NCBI GenBank assembly: GCA_017642935.1
Contig: JAEPOK010000002.1
Location: forward strand, 124,001 to 188,000
DNA from: Hyphomicrobiales bacterium
Lineage (GTDB): Bacteria > Pseudomonadota > Alphaproteobacteria > Rhizobiales > MH13
DNA: 64,000 nt
Direction of reading: 5' to 3'
Shown here: positions 18,623-29,790 of the stretch, piece after piece
Numbering within the stretch: position 1 is the stretch's first letter
Layout of the letters: every line of letters begins with the position of its first letter
Notes under the pieces: generated by a model
Seen by the model: only the letters and a program-made list of their open reading frames with translations
The model's database searches: none
Told to the model about the DNA's origin: nothing
Translations under genes and position numbers: made by a program

Positions 18623-19618
18623 CTAGCCTCCAACCGCAAATGTCAGAGCCTGCGGCATCGCGAGGGCAAGGCCGGTCGAGCGCTCGACGATGTCCTCGCC
18701 AAGCATCACCGCGAAGACGGCAAACAGGTAGAGGATGGAAAAGCCGAACAGTTTGCCAGCAGCTTTGTTGCGGGCCGGCAAGTCGCCAGCGCGCGACAAG
18801 CGCAACGCATTCTGGATGAAGCCGAGGCCACCGACGATGGAGACCAGCGCGTAGAGCACACCAGCATAGCCAAGGAAAGCTGGCAGCACGGCGAGCGGCG
18901 CGAGCAGGACTGAATAGAGCAAGATCTGCTGGCGGGTGGTTTTGTCGCCGGCCACATTGGGCAGCATCGGCACACCGGCGCGGCCATAATCTTCTTCTTT
19001 GAGGATTGCCAGAGCCCAGAAATGCGGCGGCGTCCACATGAAGATAATAAGAACCATCAGAATCGGTTCAAGCGTCAGCGAGCCCGTCACCGCGAGCCAG
19101 CCGATGGCCGGTGGGAAGGCGCCCGCAAGGCCACCAATGACGATGTTTTGCGGCGTCGAGCGCTTCAGCCACATCGTATAGATGACGGCGTAGAAGAAGA
19201 TCGTGAAGGCGAGCAGCGAGGCCGATTGCCAGTTGACCAAAAGCCCGAGCGCGCCGACTGAACCAACCGACAAAAGGATGCCGAAACCAAGCGCTTCACG
19301 CGGGGTGACCGCACCGGAGGGAATCGGACGCAGCGCCGTGCGACCCATGACGGCGTCGATATCGGCGTCGTACCACATGTTGAGTGCGCCTGAGGCACCA
19401 GCCCCGATGGCGATGCAGAGCACGGCGGTGAGCGCCACGAACGGATGGATGGCACCGGGCGCGGCGATGAGGCCGGCTAGCGCCGTGAACACCACCAACG
19501 ACATGACCCGCGGTTTCAGCAGGTTGATGTAGTCGCGCGCCGACGCGGTCGACAGTCCAGCCTCGCGCAGGGAAGCGCTTGGGTTGGTTACGTCGGTCGT
19601 GGCGTCGCTAAGGCTCAT
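18623..19618 (-). CDS. ctaB: Protoheme IX farnesyltransferase (heme O synthase)
   Basis: A 331-residue UbiA-superfamily prenyltransferase that attaches the farnesyl group to heme b to make heme O, the precursor of heme A for the aa3 oxidase. The first aspartate-rich motif is [15 protein letters not shown] near residue 90 with [10 protein letters not shown] following; the second polar block is [20 protein letters not shown] near residue 208. About nine membrane helices. The N-terminus before LLKPRVMSL (residue 34) is a polar 30-residue leader. It lies 55 bases after ctaD, from which it is separated by a GC-rich hairpin. Confidence 0.96.
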   Translation of the reverse strand: MSLSDATTDVTNPSASLREAGLSTASARDYINLLKPRVMSLVVFTALAGLIAAPGAIHPFVALTAVLCIAIGAGASGALNMWYDADIDAVMGRTALRPIPSGAVTPREALGFGILLSVGSVGALGLLVNWQSASLLAFTIFFYAVIYTMWLKRSTPQNIVIGGLAGAFPPAIGWLAVTGSLTLEPILMVLIIFMWTPPHFWALAILKEEDYGRAGVPMLPNVAGDKTTRQQILLYSVLLAPLAVLPAFLGYAGVLYALVSIVGGLGFIQNALRLSRAGDLPARNKAAGKLFGFSILYLFAVFAVMLGEDIVERSTGLALAMPQALTFAVGG

Positions 19619-19642
19619 CAGATGTCCGTTGGCAAGTTGAAG

Positions 19643-19666
19643 GGCGCGGCGAACATCCGCCGCGCC
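19643..19666. repeat. GC-rich hairpin between ctaD and ctaB
   Basis: GGCGCGGCG (19643-19651) and CGCCGCGCC (19658-19666) form a perfect 9-bp stem with a 6-base loop, about 8 bases after the ctaD stop on the minus strand. The following minus-strand sequence is only slightly T-rich (CCTTCAACTT), so this is more likely an mRNA-stabilising or attenuating hairpin than a strong terminator. Confidence 0.6.
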
Positions 19667-19673
19667 TTATCTG

Positions 19674-21290
<1,617 letters not shown>

Positions 21291-21317
21291 TCAATTCCTC
21301 ACGTGAAAATCACCAAT

Positions 21318-21337
21318 GGCCGCGGCGCACCGCGACC
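21318..21337. repeat. GC-rich hairpin between ctaC and ctaD
   Basis: GGCCGCGG (21318-21325) and CCGCGACC (21330-21337) form an 8-bp stem with a single G-U type wobble and a 4-base loop, in the 63-base gap between the two genes. On the minus strand it is followed by ATTGGTGATTTTC, not a clean T-tract. Probably an intercistronic processing or stability element. Confidence 0.5.
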
Positions 21338-21347
21338 GAAATCTGTC

Positions 21348-22238
21348 TTAGTTCTGCGCCAATTCGGTGCTGCCCGCATCGTCGCGGATCATCTGTGCCA
21401 GCATGTCATTGGCAGCGCCAAGATCGTTGGCGGCCATTTCCACCCAGGCATCGAACTGGTCCTGACTGACAACGCGAATGGCGATCGGCATGAATGCATG
21501 GTCGGTGCCGCAAAGCTCCGAACACTGGCCGTAGAAGATGCCTTCACGCTCGGCGCGGAACCAAGTTTCGTTGAGGCGACCGGGAACGGCATCCATTTTT
21601 ACGCCAAAGGCTGGCATTGCGAACGCGTGCAACACGTCAGCGGCCGTGACTTGCAGGCGGACCGTGGCGTTAATCGGCACAACCAAATCATTGTCGACGG
21701 CCAGAAGGCGCGGGAAGTCCTCTTCGCCACCACCTGTCGCCTCCATCCGTTCAAGACGCTCGTCGTCCTGAAGCATGATCTGAAGAATGTCGAAATTGCC
21801 ATGGTCTGGGTACTCATAGCCCCAATACCACTGATAGCCGGTGGCTTTGATGGTGATGTCGGAGGGCGGAACCACGGCCTCTTCGTAGAGGAGGCGGAAG
21901 GACGGCACCGCAATCACGACCAAAATGATGATTGGTACGACCGTCCAGGCCACTTCGAGCATTGCGTGGTGGGTCGTCTTTGACGGTGTCGGATTGTTCT
22001 TTTCCGAAAAACGCCAGCAGACATAGACCATCAGCGCCAGCACAAAAATCACGATGGCCGTGATAATGATCAAAGTAAAAGTTTCAAACCACTGTATGTG
22101 CTCCATCACCACCGTGGCGGCGTCCTGGAAGCCTACAGCCCAAGGGGTCGGCTGAGCGGCCGACGCAGGGGTCACGAACGCGACCAATGCGGCTGCCATC
22201 GCGGTGAAAAGTGCGGCGATGCGTGGTGCTATCGTCAT
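21348..22238 (-). CDS. ctaC: Cytochrome c oxidase subunit II
   Basis: A 296-residue CuA subunit. It starts with a signal peptide (residues 1-27, ending TPASA), then two membrane helices (about 49-73 and 94-113) and the periplasmic cupredoxin domain. The aromatic stretch GYQWYWGYEYPDH lies before the domain and the CuA site is GQCSELCGTDHAFMPI near residue 233. There is no C-terminal cytochrome c domain, so it is a plain aa3-type subunit. I chose the ATG at 22238; an upstream in-frame ATG at 22334 would add 32 basic residues before the signal peptide and is unlikely. It heads the oxidase cluster. Confidence 0.96.
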   Translation of the reverse strand: MTIAPRIAALFTAMAAALVAFVTPASAAQPTPWAVGFQDAATVVMEHIQWFETFTLIIITAIVIFVLALMVYVCWRFSEKNNPTPSKTTHHAMLEVAWTVVPIIILVVIAVPSFRLLYEEAVVPPSDITIKATGYQWYWGYEYPDHGNFDILQIMLQDDERLERMEATGGGEEDFPRLLAVDNDLVVPINATVRLQVTAADVLHAFAMPAFGVKMDAVPGRLNETWFRAEREGIFYGQCSELCGTDHAFMPIAIRVVSQDQFDAWVEMAANDLGAANDMLAQMIRDDAGSTELAQN

Positions 22239-22617
22239 GCTAAGTCTGGTCTCCGAGCGATCAGGGCATGATGTGTGCGGGCGCGCTTTAAAGCAGCGGT
22301 GGCGCGACCGGGTTCCGGCCGAGCGCGGGCGCACGTATGCCCTCCTCCTAATCGAAGCTCTACCTATCCGACTGGCCTTGGGATGGGAAGAGCACAGTCT
22401 TGCCTGAAATGCGTCATATTAGCGCCGCCGATCTTATCCCTTTGTCTAGGGCGAGCGCTTTGCCCGCCGGTGACGCTAGGACACAGGCAGTGTTTTGGTT
22501 TTTCGCACGCGACTTAGCACACACGGTCTATGCGCCCAGACTCAGCCTCGTCATACCGCCGCCCCATTGCTAGAGTTTGGCCATCGCACCCCGCGAATCA
22601 CCGAACCGCTCGTGCCC
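22239..22617. other. Divergent intergenic region between ctaC and the IalB-like gene
   Basis: About 380 bases with no credible gene; the frames that cross it lack ribosome-binding sites and family features. It should hold the promoter of the oxidase cluster (minus strand) and of the IalB-like gene (plus strand). I could not assign promoter boxes with confidence. Confidence 0.4.
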
Positions 22618-23124
22618 ATGATCCAGTTTCTGCGCTTTTCTCCGCTTTTCCTCCTGCTGGCGGCTGCCTTCATTCTGCCAACCAGTACCTCCGCCCAGCC
22701 TGTGGTGCGCGAGAGCTTTCAGGCCTGGCAGATCCAATGCGAAACGCCGACCGGCTCGCCAACCGAGCTTTGCGCCCTGGTGCAGAACGTTGCCGCCGTT
22801 GATCGACCGAACGTCGAATTGCGGGTGACCATCGTCAAAACGCTGGATGGCGGTGCACACATTTTGCGCGTCGCCGTTCCACTCGGCGTGTTGCTTGATG
22901 GCGGTCTTGGCTTGCGCATTGACGATACGGACATCGGCACCGCTGATTTTGCACGCTGCCTGCCATCGGGCTGTTATGTGGAAATGATCATGGATCAAGA
23001 CCTGGTGAACACCTTGTCGAGCGGGCAAACGGCTTGGTTCGTGATCTTTCAGACGCCGGACGAAGGCATTGGCATTCCCATCGAATTGCCCGGCTTTGCC
23101 GAAGGCTTTGCTGAGCTGAACTGA
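22618..23124 (+). CDS. Invasion-associated locus B (IalB) family secreted protein
   Basis: A 168-residue secreted protein. Signal peptide at 1-26 (LLLAAAFILPTSTSAQP), then the IalB-type domain: FQAWQIQCETP with the first conserved cysteine, LCALVQNV with the second, and a later pair in FARCLPSGCYVEMIMDQDLV. The four cysteines probably form two disulfides. In Bartonella the founding member was linked to erythrocyte entry, but homologues are common in free-living alphaproteobacteria and have no known biochemical function. The ATG at 22618 puts the signal peptide at the N-terminus; a GTG two codons earlier is possible. Confidence 0.85.
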   Translation: MIQFLRFSPLFLLLAAAFILPTSTSAQPVVRESFQAWQIQCETPTGSPTELCALVQNVAAVDRPNVELRVTIVKTLDGGAHILRVAVPLGVLLDGGLGLRIDDTDIGTADFARCLPSGCYVEMIMDQDLVNTLSSGQTAWFVIFQTPDEGIGIPIELPGFAEGFAELN

Positions 23125-23202
23125 TCCTCGATTAATGGTGCAAACCCCGCAAGCACTGTTCCGCAGTTGACGGACAGGCAGTGAAGGTCCACTTGCGCGG
23201 GC

Positions 23203-25077
23203 ATGGACGACATGCCCGCCTCGCTTGAATCCCTCGCCGACAGCGTCGCTTACGCCTCCGATCCGATTGTTCTGGTGCTTGTGCTGTTGGCCGCCGGGAT
23301 CGTCGCGGTGCCGATCTTTCAGCGCTTCAAACTGGGCGCTGTGCTTGGTTATTTGGCTGCCGGCGTTGCCATCGGCCCGGCAACCGGCCTGGTATCGGAT
23401 ATCGACTCCGTCGCCACCGTCGCTGAATTTGGCGTGGTCCTCTTCCTCTTCATCATCGGTCTAGAACTTAAACCGACCACGCTTTGGAGCCTGCGCCGCT
23501 CAATCTTCGGGTCGGGCAGTGGCCAAATGCTTGGCTCGACGCTGCTCCTATCCGGCGCTGCCATGCTGATGGGCTTTTCCTGGCAAAGCGCGCTCATCAT
23601 CGGCTGGGCTTTGGCGCTTTCCTCGACCGCCATCGCGCTGGCCATTCTTGATGAGCGCCGCGAACGCGAGACGCCGCACGGCAAGGCGACCTTCGGCATT
23701 CTGCTCTTCCAAGACCTCACGGTTGTCCCGCTGCTTGCTCTGGCATCGATCCTTGCGCCACGCGGCGGTGGCGGGATGGGGCTGGTGGAAGTTGGTATAG
23801 CGCTGGGCGCCGTCGCAGCCTTGGTGGTTATCGGACGGTTCGCGCTCAATCCGCTGTTTCACTTCCTTGCCAAAACAGGTGTGCGCGAAGTGATGACGGC
23901 CGGCGCCCTAATGATTGTGCTCGGATCAGCCTTTGTGATGGAGCAAGCCAACCTTTCCACAGCGCTAGGCGCGTTGATCGCTGGCGTGATGCTGTCGGAG
24001 AGCGATTTTCGCCATCAGCTGGAAGCCGATATCGAGCCGTTTCGCGGCCTTCTCATGGGTCTCTTCTTCCTAGCGGTTGGGCTTTCCATCGATCTCGGTG
24101 TGCTCACCGATCAATTCGTCCTGATCGTCGCGATCACCGTCATTGGCCTCATCATCAAGCTTGCTGTGACCTATGGTGTGGCGCGGATGATGGGTGAAGA
24201 TCATCCGGCCAGCATCAAGACGACGGCCTATGTTTGCCAGTTCGGCGAGTTTGGATTTGTCGTGTTCGGCGTGGCGTTGGCCGGCGGGCTCTTGGATGGC
24301 CCCACGCAAAGTGTGCTCGCCTGTGCCGTGGCGCTTTCCATGGCCATGACGCCGGTTCTGATCAACGTCGCCTACGCGCTGACCAGCGGCAAGAAGGCCG
24401 AAACGATGGACGAAGACTATTCGTCTGCTCAGGCTCGGGTCTTAATCATCGGGTTCGGCCGATTCGGCCAGTTTGTCTCACAGACCATGCAGGCTGGCGG
24501 TGAACGCGTCACGGTGATCGACACCGATGCGGATCGTATCCGCGACGCTAAACGGTTCAAGGCACGCATTTATTATGGGGACGGGACGCGGCTCGACATT
24601 CTGGCTGCCGCGGGTCTCGCCCGTGCCGATGTTCTGGCCGTTTGCACCGACGGTCGCGCGACGACGACCCGCATCGTGGAAGCCGTGCGCGAGGCGTATC
24701 CCAATCTGCCGATCTACGCCCGCGCCTATGATCGTGGCCATGCGCTGGAGCTGCTCAAGATCGGCGCCACGCAAGCGATGCGTGAAACGTTTCATTCCTC
24801 GATCGAGATGGGCCGGCAGATGTTGATGGAAATCGGCATTCCCGAAGAAGAGGCCGATTTCCGCGTTGCCGACGTGCGGGCGCGCGATGAACGGCGGTTC
24901 GCCATGCAGGCCGAGGATGGCATTCTGGCAGGCGTTGACCTGGTCTACCCGACTGGCCAGGCGGTACCCAAGCCTAAGCCGATGTTCGAGCCGATTCCCG
25001 AGCCGCTGACCGAGACCGAAGGTGAGGCCGAACCCCTGTCTCCGGAAACCGAAGCTATCACCAAGGACGAAAACTGA
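23203..25077 (+). CDS. KefB-type monovalent cation:proton antiporter (CPA2) with TrkA-N domain
   Basis: A 624-residue CPA2 family transporter. Residues 15-395 form the Na/H exchanger domain with about 12 helices, including EFGVVLFLFIIGLELKP near residue 76 and FFLAVGLSIDLG near 290. Residues 408-525 form a Rossmann-type TrkA-N regulatory domain (VLIIGFGRFGQFVSQ, then VIDTDADRI and YYGDGTRLD). The last 40 residues are Pro/Glu-rich. Members are glutathione- or nucleotide-gated potassium/proton antiporters protecting against electrophiles or pH stress. There is no KefF/KefG ancillary gene nearby. Its TGA overlaps the ATG of the MATE exporter by one base, so both are made from one message. Confidence 0.93.
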   Translation: MDDMPASLESLADSVAYASDPIVLVLVLLAAGIVAVPIFQRFKLGAVLGYLAAGVAIGPATGLVSDIDSVATVAEFGVVLFLFIIGLELKPTTLWSLRRSIFGSGSGQMLGSTLLLSGAAMLMGFSWQSALIIGWALALSSTAIALAILDERRERETPHGKATFGILLFQDLTVVPLLALASILAPRGGGGMGLVEVGIALGAVAALVVIGRFALNPLFHFLAKTGVREVMTAGALMIVLGSAFVMEQANLSTALGALIAGVMLSESDFRHQLEADIEPFRGLLMGLFFLAVGLSIDLGVLTDQFVLIVAITVIGLIIKLAVTYGVARMMGEDHPASIKTTAYVCQFGEFGFVVFGVALAGGLLDGPTQSVLACAVALSMAMTPVLINVAYALTSGKKAETMDEDYSSAQARVLIIGFGRFGQFVSQTMQAGGERVTVIDTDADRIRDAKRFKARIYYGDGTRLDILAAAGLARADVLAVCTDGRATTTRIVEAVREAYPNLPIYARAYDRGHALELLKIGATQAMRETFHSSIEMGRQMLMEIGIPEEEADFRVADVRARDERRFAMQAEDGILAGVDLVYPTGQAVPKPKPMFEPIPEPLTETEGEAEPLSPETEAITKDEN

Positions 25078-26507
25078 TGGCGACCGCCAAGCAAGAGGAC
25101 GACACGACACCGCGGTTCGTCACTGGCCCGACCATGCGCCACACCGTCGTCATGACGGCGACCGGCTCCATCGGTCTGGTCGCGATCTTCATCGTTGATT
25201 TCGCCAACCTATTTTACATCGCCCAGCTCGGAGAAACCGAACTGGCTGCCGCCATCGGTTATGCCGGGACGCTGATGTTCTTCATCACCTCAGCTGCCAT
25301 CGGCACAACGATCGGAATCACGGCCTTGGTTTCACGCGCGCTTGGCGCGGGCGACAAGGAGCGCGCCAAGCAGGTGGCAGGGACCGGGCTGGTGTTCATT
25401 TTTGCCCTGATCAGTCTGCTTTCGATTCTCAGCCTTGTCTTCCTGGACGGCCTGCTGACCGGTCTTGGCGCCACCGGTCTGACGCTTGATGTCGCTATTG
25501 GCTTCCTACAGATCGTGTTGCCGTCCATGCCTCTGCTGGCGCTTGGCATGGCGATGTCTGGCCTGCTGCGCGCGGTCGGCGATGCCAAACGGGCCATGTA
25601 TGTGACGCTCGGCGCGGGAATCGCCGCGGCAATCATGGACCCGATTTTCATCTTTGCGCTCGACATGGGCGTCAACGGCGCTGCGGTCTCCACAACCCTG
25701 TCGCGCTTCGCCCTGCTTGCCATGGGAATCTATGGCGCGATGAAGGTGCACGACCTTGTCTCGCTTCCAAGCCGCGAGGCGATGCGTACGCACTTTTCGG
25801 CGCTGGTCGCCATCGCCATTCCAGCGATCCTCACCAATGTCGCGACGCCTGTCGGCAACGCCATCGTCACCCGCGCCATTGCGCCTTATGGCGATGATGC
25901 GGTGGCCGGGTGGGCGATTGTCGGGCGGATCATCCCCGTGGCGTTCGGAGCGATATTCGCGTTGTCAGGTGCCGTCGGTCCGATCCTCGGCCAAAATTAT
26001 GGGGCGGGGCGGATCGACCGTGTGCAGCGCGCCTTCATGGACGCCCTGATCCTGATCCTTGGCTACACGACGTTGGTCTGGGCGATCCTGTTCGTTGCCC
26101 GTGACCCGATCGTCGCCCTGTTCGATGCGGACGGCGATGCGGCCGGCTTGGTGATCCTGTTCTGCACCTATGTCGCGGCAAGCTTCATCTTCAATGGCGC
26201 GCTGTTCGTCGCCAATGCATCGTTCAACAATCTCGGCTTTGCGACCTATTCCACAGTGTTCAACTGGGGCAAGGCGACCATTGGCACGCTGCCGTTCGTT
26301 TGGATTGGGGCGCAAATGGAATGGGGTGGCGGCGGCGCGCAAGGTGTTCTGATCGGACAGGCGCTTGGCTCAGTCGTCTTCGGACTTGCAGCCGGTGTCA
26401 CTGCTTATCTCGTCATGCAAAAGCTCGAACCGCCGGACGCTGACACGCATGTCGTCCCACACCGCCCCGAGCCTGCTCCTTTTGCCTCAGGTAAGGCCGC
26501 GACTTAG
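25077..26507 (+). CDS. MATE family multidrug/Na+ (or H+) antiporter
   Basis: A 476-residue MATE exporter with twelve membrane helices in two similar halves; the second begins near residue 240 with AIPAILTNVATPVGNAI. Seen family features are a GTTIGITALVSRALGAGD block near residue 80 and its counterpart GAVGPILGQNYGAG near residue 297. MATE proteins export cationic drugs and toxic compounds using sodium or proton gradients. It is coupled to the cation antiporter upstream by a one-base overlap, an uncommon pairing that suggests a shared stress response. The polar C-terminus after residue 450 is not conserved in the family. Confidence 0.92.
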   Translation: MATAKQEDDTTPRFVTGPTMRHTVVMTATGSIGLVAIFIVDFANLFYIAQLGETELAAAIGYAGTLMFFITSAAIGTTIGITALVSRALGAGDKERAKQVAGTGLVFIFALISLLSILSLVFLDGLLTGLGATGLTLDVAIGFLQIVLPSMPLLALGMAMSGLLRAVGDAKRAMYVTLGAGIAAAIMDPIFIFALDMGVNGAAVSTTLSRFALLAMGIYGAMKVHDLVSLPSREAMRTHFSALVAIAIPAILTNVATPVGNAIVTRAIAPYGDDAVAGWAIVGRIIPVAFGAIFALSGAVGPILGQNYGAGRIDRVQRAFMDALILILGYTTLVWAILFVARDPIVALFDADGDAAGLVILFCTYVAASFIFNGALFVANASFNNLGFATYSTVFNWGKATIGTLPFVWIGAQMEWGGGGAQGVLIGQALGSVVFGLAAGVTAYLVMQKLEPPDADTHVVPHRPEPAPFASGKAAT

Positions 26508-26516
26508 GCGCGGGCT

Positions 26517-27503
26517 TCAGGCGCCCTTGTTGACCGGCTGGCGTTTGCCGCCGCCGAGCACCAGGACATTGCCGCAAAGCGCGAAGACCACACCGATGGC
26601 GGCAAAAACCGTCCACTGGTAGCCCTCAAACAGTGTCGAGGAGGCCAGCGCAATCAGCGGGAAGATGACGGTCGCATAAGATGCACGCGCGCCACCGATC
26701 CGGCCTAGCAGTGTCAGATAACTCCAAAAGGCGATCACCGAGGAAAAAACAGCAAGCCAGACGAGCGAGCCGATATAACCAGCGGTTGGCTCAATGGCGA
26801 AGGTGTGGCCTTGCGCCATAGCCAGAACGAGCAACCAGATCACACCGTAGAGCATGCCCCAGGCATTTGTTGCCAAGATGGGTAGCCCGCGCTTTTGCGC
26901 CCGTGCCGACAACACATTTCCGGTGCAGAAGAAGAGCGTGCCGCAAATGCACAGCGCCAAACCGATCAGGACGTCGCGGTTGAGCGTTGTGCCGGCGATC
27001 TCCGGCCAAAACAGAAAGCCGATACCCAGCGCGCCGAGACCAGCACCGGCCAAGCGCCGCGGCTCAGCTTTTTGGCCCATAAAGGTGATGCCGATCAGAA
27101 AGTTGATGATCGAGGCGAGCGAGAACACGACCGCCAGGAGGCCAGCGGTGATCTCGATGCCGCCATAGTAGAAGAACAGAAAATTGGTGGAGAAAATGAA
27201 GAACCCCATTGCCGCAAACAGCGCGTGATCGCGCAGCTCAAAGCGCATCCTTTGGCGCGCCCACCAAGCCCATGCAAACACCAAAACGCCGGCAAGCGCG
27301 AAGCGCCAAACCAAGGACACTTCCGGCGCGATCGTGCCCAATTGCATGCGCAGGGCCAACCAACTTGTGCCCCAAACGAAGCAAGTGATCGCGTACAGGC
27401 TGTAGTCGTAGCGCTCCATAGCCGCGTCGCCAGGCGCGATGGCGGGCGTGGCCGTTGGTGAAGCAGACGAGGTGGATTGCGTTGTCACAAAAAGAGACCA
27501 CAT
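26517..27503 (-). CDS. EamA/DMT family transporter
   Basis: A 328-residue drug/metabolite transporter with ten membrane helices in two EamA repeats (about 40-165 and 180-318 in this numbering). The first helix has the typical TCFVWGTSWLALR, and FSSVIAFWSYLTLLGRIG lies in the second repeat. The substrate is unknown. I chose the ATG at 27503 because an AGAAGGAGGG stretch stands about 15 bases upstream; the ATG at 27419 would give a 300-residue protein of standard family length but has a poor ribosome-binding site. The extra 28 residues are Ser/Thr/Ala/Pro-rich. It is convergent with the MATE gene and divergent from the patatin gene. Confidence 0.88.
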   Translation of the reverse strand: MWSLFVTTQSTSSASPTATPAIAPGDAAMERYDYSLYAITCFVWGTSWLALRMQLGTIAPEVSLVWRFALAGVLVFAWAWWARQRMRFELRDHALFAAMGFFIFSTNFLFFYYGGIEITAGLLAVVFSLASIINFLIGITFMGQKAEPRRLAGAGLGALGIGFLFWPEIAGTTLNRDVLIGLALCICGTLFFCTGNVLSARAQKRGLPILATNAWGMLYGVIWLLVLAMAQGHTFAIEPTAGYIGSLVWLAVFSSVIAFWSYLTLLGRIGGARASYATVIFPLIALASSTLFEGYQWTVFAAIGVVFALCGNVLVLGGGKRQPVNKGA

Positions 27504-27542
27504 TGAGGGAGAATTGGCCCTCCTTCTCATGAAAGCGCCAGC

Positions 27543-28403
27543 ATGACCACCCGATCCTCAACCTCCGACCTTCCCCAAATTGGCCTGGCCTTGGGCGGAG
27601 GTGGCGCGCGCGGTTTGGCGCATATCACGGTACTCGAAGTGATAGAGGAACTCGGCCTGCCCATCGCCTGCCTTGCCGGCACGTCGATCGGCGCGATCAT
27701 GGGTTGGGGCGTGGCGTCGGGACTGTCGGGTCGGCAGATGCGAGAGATCGCGCTGGAAACGTTTCTCGACACTCGCGAGGTTGCCGCGCGTGTATGGAAG
27801 ATGCGGCCGAAGAATTGGCGCAACTGGCGAAGCTTCGGCGTTCAACTGGACTCGCAGGCGGTTCTAGCCGCCTTCATGCCCGACGGGCTTGCGCGCACCT
27901 TCGATGCGGTCACGGTCCCGCTGACGGTCGTGACGACGGACTATTATGGCTGGCGCTCGCATGCCGTCCGCAAAGGGCTGATCCAGCCGGCCGTCGCGGC
28001 GAGCATTGCCATTCCCTTTGTGTTCAAACCGGTGCTGTTTGACGGCCGCGTCCATGTCGATGGCGGCGTGGTCAATCCCTTGCCGACAGGGGCCCTTGGC
28101 GACTGCGATTTGGTGATCGGCGTGGACGTCATGGGAGGGCCGGAACCAGAAAACAGAGAACAAACCGCACAAGCGCCAGCGCAGATGGAAAGCATTCTTG
28201 GCGCGACTCAGCTTTGTATGCAGACCATCACCAAGGCGCATCTGGCGCAACATCCGCCAGACGTTCTTATCCGACCACCCATCGCCAATTTCCAAGCGCT
28301 CAATTTCTTGAAAGCGCGAGAGGTTCTGTCGGCGACCGATGGCGAGCGTGACGCGATCAAGCGCCAGCTGTCAGAGGGTGTCGAGGCATTCCTGCGTCGC
28401 TAG
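27543..28403 (+). CDS. Patatin-like phospholipase family protein
   Basis: A 286-residue patatin-fold esterase. All catalytic elements are present: the oxyanion glycine stretch ALGGGGARGLAHI near residue 15, the nucleophile elbow GTSIGAIMG near residue 45, and the catalytic aspartate in DGGVVNPLP near residue 171. It has no signal peptide or membrane helix, so it is probably cytoplasmic or membrane-associated. Bacterial members of this RssA-like group hydrolyse lysophospholipids or acyl esters; the substrate is not known. Only about 40 bases separate it from the divergent EamA gene. Confidence 0.9.
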   Translation: MTTRSSTSDLPQIGLALGGGGARGLAHITVLEVIEELGLPIACLAGTSIGAIMGWGVASGLSGRQMREIALETFLDTREVAARVWKMRPKNWRNWRSFGVQLDSQAVLAAFMPDGLARTFDAVTVPLTVVTTDYYGWRSHAVRKGLIQPAVAASIAIPFVFKPVLFDGRVHVDGGVVNPLPTGALGDCDLVIGVDVMGGPEPENREQTAQAPAQMESILGATQLCMQTITKAHLAQHPPDVLIRPPIANFQALNFLKAREVLSATDGERDAIKRQLSEGVEAFLRR

Positions 28404-28438
28404 CTGTGGCGACTAGCGCACACGAACTTTGCGAACGC

Positions 28439-29095
28439 TTACTTTTGAAGCGACTTTTCCCCAATCGGCGTTAAGCTATAGACGCCGCGCTCAACCCGTT
28501 CGAACCAACCATAGTAATCGTCAGCCATCATCCGCGTTGCTCGCGCAACACCGGTTGCTTTGGCAACGTCGGTGCCACGGCATGGGCCATGGGCCTGCAA
28601 ATGTTGAGCGCAGCGTATCGCATCCTGCCGATAAGCCGTGACGAGCGTGGTCCGTGTCGATCCGCCGGTATTAGGATCACCTTTGCGGCGCGCAAACTCG
28701 CGCAAAAGCTGATCCCGGCGCGTCTTGGATTGCCTTGGCTTGTAGGGCGCCGGGTCGAGATGCGGCTCGACGAAACCATCCGAAAGCCGAACCGTCAGCA
28801 GACCCAGACCAAGCCGTCGGGCGAGCGCGATATTGCTCTTCAAGGTCAGCAAAAACCGACGGCCCGATCCACGCGGCACGGAGATGTAAACAGCATCCGT
28901 GATCGATTGTCGTGCAATCGCCTGGTGAAAAAGGGTCAGCGAGAACGCCGCTTTGAGTTCGACAATGACGGGCTCTTCATCGCCGCGACAGGCGACGATA
29001 TCGGCTGCGCCCACCTCCGCCTTAACCTCATAGCCCTGGGCAACGAGAAACTCTTTGACTGGCTCATAGAGTTCGGTTTCCAGGACCCGCGTCAC
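28439..29095 (-). CDS. DUF2161 family protein with PD-(D/E)XK phosphodiesterase fold
   Basis: A 218-residue protein of the DUF2161 family. The predicted nuclease core is in the first 100 residues: an N-terminal helix (LYEPVKEFLVAQGYEV), the aspartate in GAADIVAC near residue 32 and the EXK element in IVELKAAFS near residue 45. The C-terminal third looks like a winged helix (HGPCRGTDVAKATGVARA). Whether it cuts DNA or RNA is unknown. It lies 20 bases after upp at the end of the nucleoside operon and reads the same way, so it may be cotranscribed. Stop codons of this gene and the convergent patatin gene are 35 bases apart. Confidence 0.82.
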   Translation of the reverse strand: MTRVLETELYEPVKEFLVAQGYEVKAEVGAADIVACRGDEEPVIVELKAAFSLTLFHQAIARQSITDAVYISVPRGSGRRFLLTLKSNIALARRLGLGLLTVRLSDGFVEPHLDPAPYKPRQSKTRRDQLLREFARRKGDPNTGGSTRTTLVTAYRQDAIRCAQHLQAHGPCRGTDVAKATGVARATRMMADDYYGWFERVERGVYSLTPIGEKSLQK

Positions 29096-29115
29096 GGCCG
29101 GCTACACTGCCAGGA

Positions 29116-29745
29116 TCACTTCGTCCCGAACATGCGGTCGCCGGCATCGCCGAGACCCGGAACGATGTAGCCATGATCGTTGAGGCGCTCATCGATGGCG
29201 GCAGTCACGACTGGCACATCGGGATGGTTTTTCGTGAAACGTTCAACGCCTTCTGGCGCGGCGAGCAGGCACACAAAACGAATGTTGTGCGCACCGCGTT
29301 CTTTCAGTTTCGTCACCGCCGCTGACACAGAATTGGATGTGGCGAGCATGGGGTCGAGGACGATCACCAAACGGTCTGATAGGTCTTCCGGTGCCTTGAA
29401 GTAGTATTCAACCGGCTGAAGCGTTTCCGGGTCGCGATAAAGGCCTATATGGGCAACGCGGGCTGCCGGCACCAAATCGAGCATGCCTTCCAGAAGCCCG
29501 TCACCCGCACGAAGAACAGACGCAAACACCAGTTTCTTGCCGGAAAGCTTAGGTGCCATCATCGGCTGGATAGGCGTTTCGATCTCGACCTCTTCGGTCT
29601 CCAGATCGCGTGTCGTCTCGTAGCAAAGTAGGTGGGAGATTTCGAACAACAACCGGCGGAAGGAGGCGGTGGAGGTGTTCTTGTCCCGCATCAAAGTGAG
29701 CTTGTGCTGGATCAGCGGGTGATCGACAACGGTGACGCCTTGCAT
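29116..29745 (-). CDS. upp: Uracil phosphoribosyltransferase
   Basis: A 209-residue enzyme that makes UMP from uracil and PRPP. The PRPP-binding loop is [14 protein letters not shown] near residue 128, and the uracil-binding C-terminal motif is [17 protein letters not shown]. Length and start ([20 protein letters not shown]) match the family exactly. It is the last salvage enzyme of the nucleoside operon and captures the uracil released by thymidine/uridine phosphorolysis. An AGGAG ribosome-binding site stands before the ATG in the 45-base gap after add. Confidence 0.96.
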   Translation of the reverse strand: MQGVTVVDHPLIQHKLTLMRDKNTSTASFRRLLFEISHLLCYETTRDLETEEVEIETPIQPMMAPKLSGKKLVFASVLRAGDGLLEGMLDLVPAARVAHIGLYRDPETLQPVEYYFKAPEDLSDRLVIVLDPMLATSNSVSAAVTKLKERGAHNIRFVCLLAAPEGVERFTKNHPDVPVVTAAIDERLNDHGYIVPGLGDAGDRMFGTK

Positions 29746-29790
29746 GCGGGGCTCCTTTCGCTCTGCGCGGCCCTGTTCATGCCCAACCGG

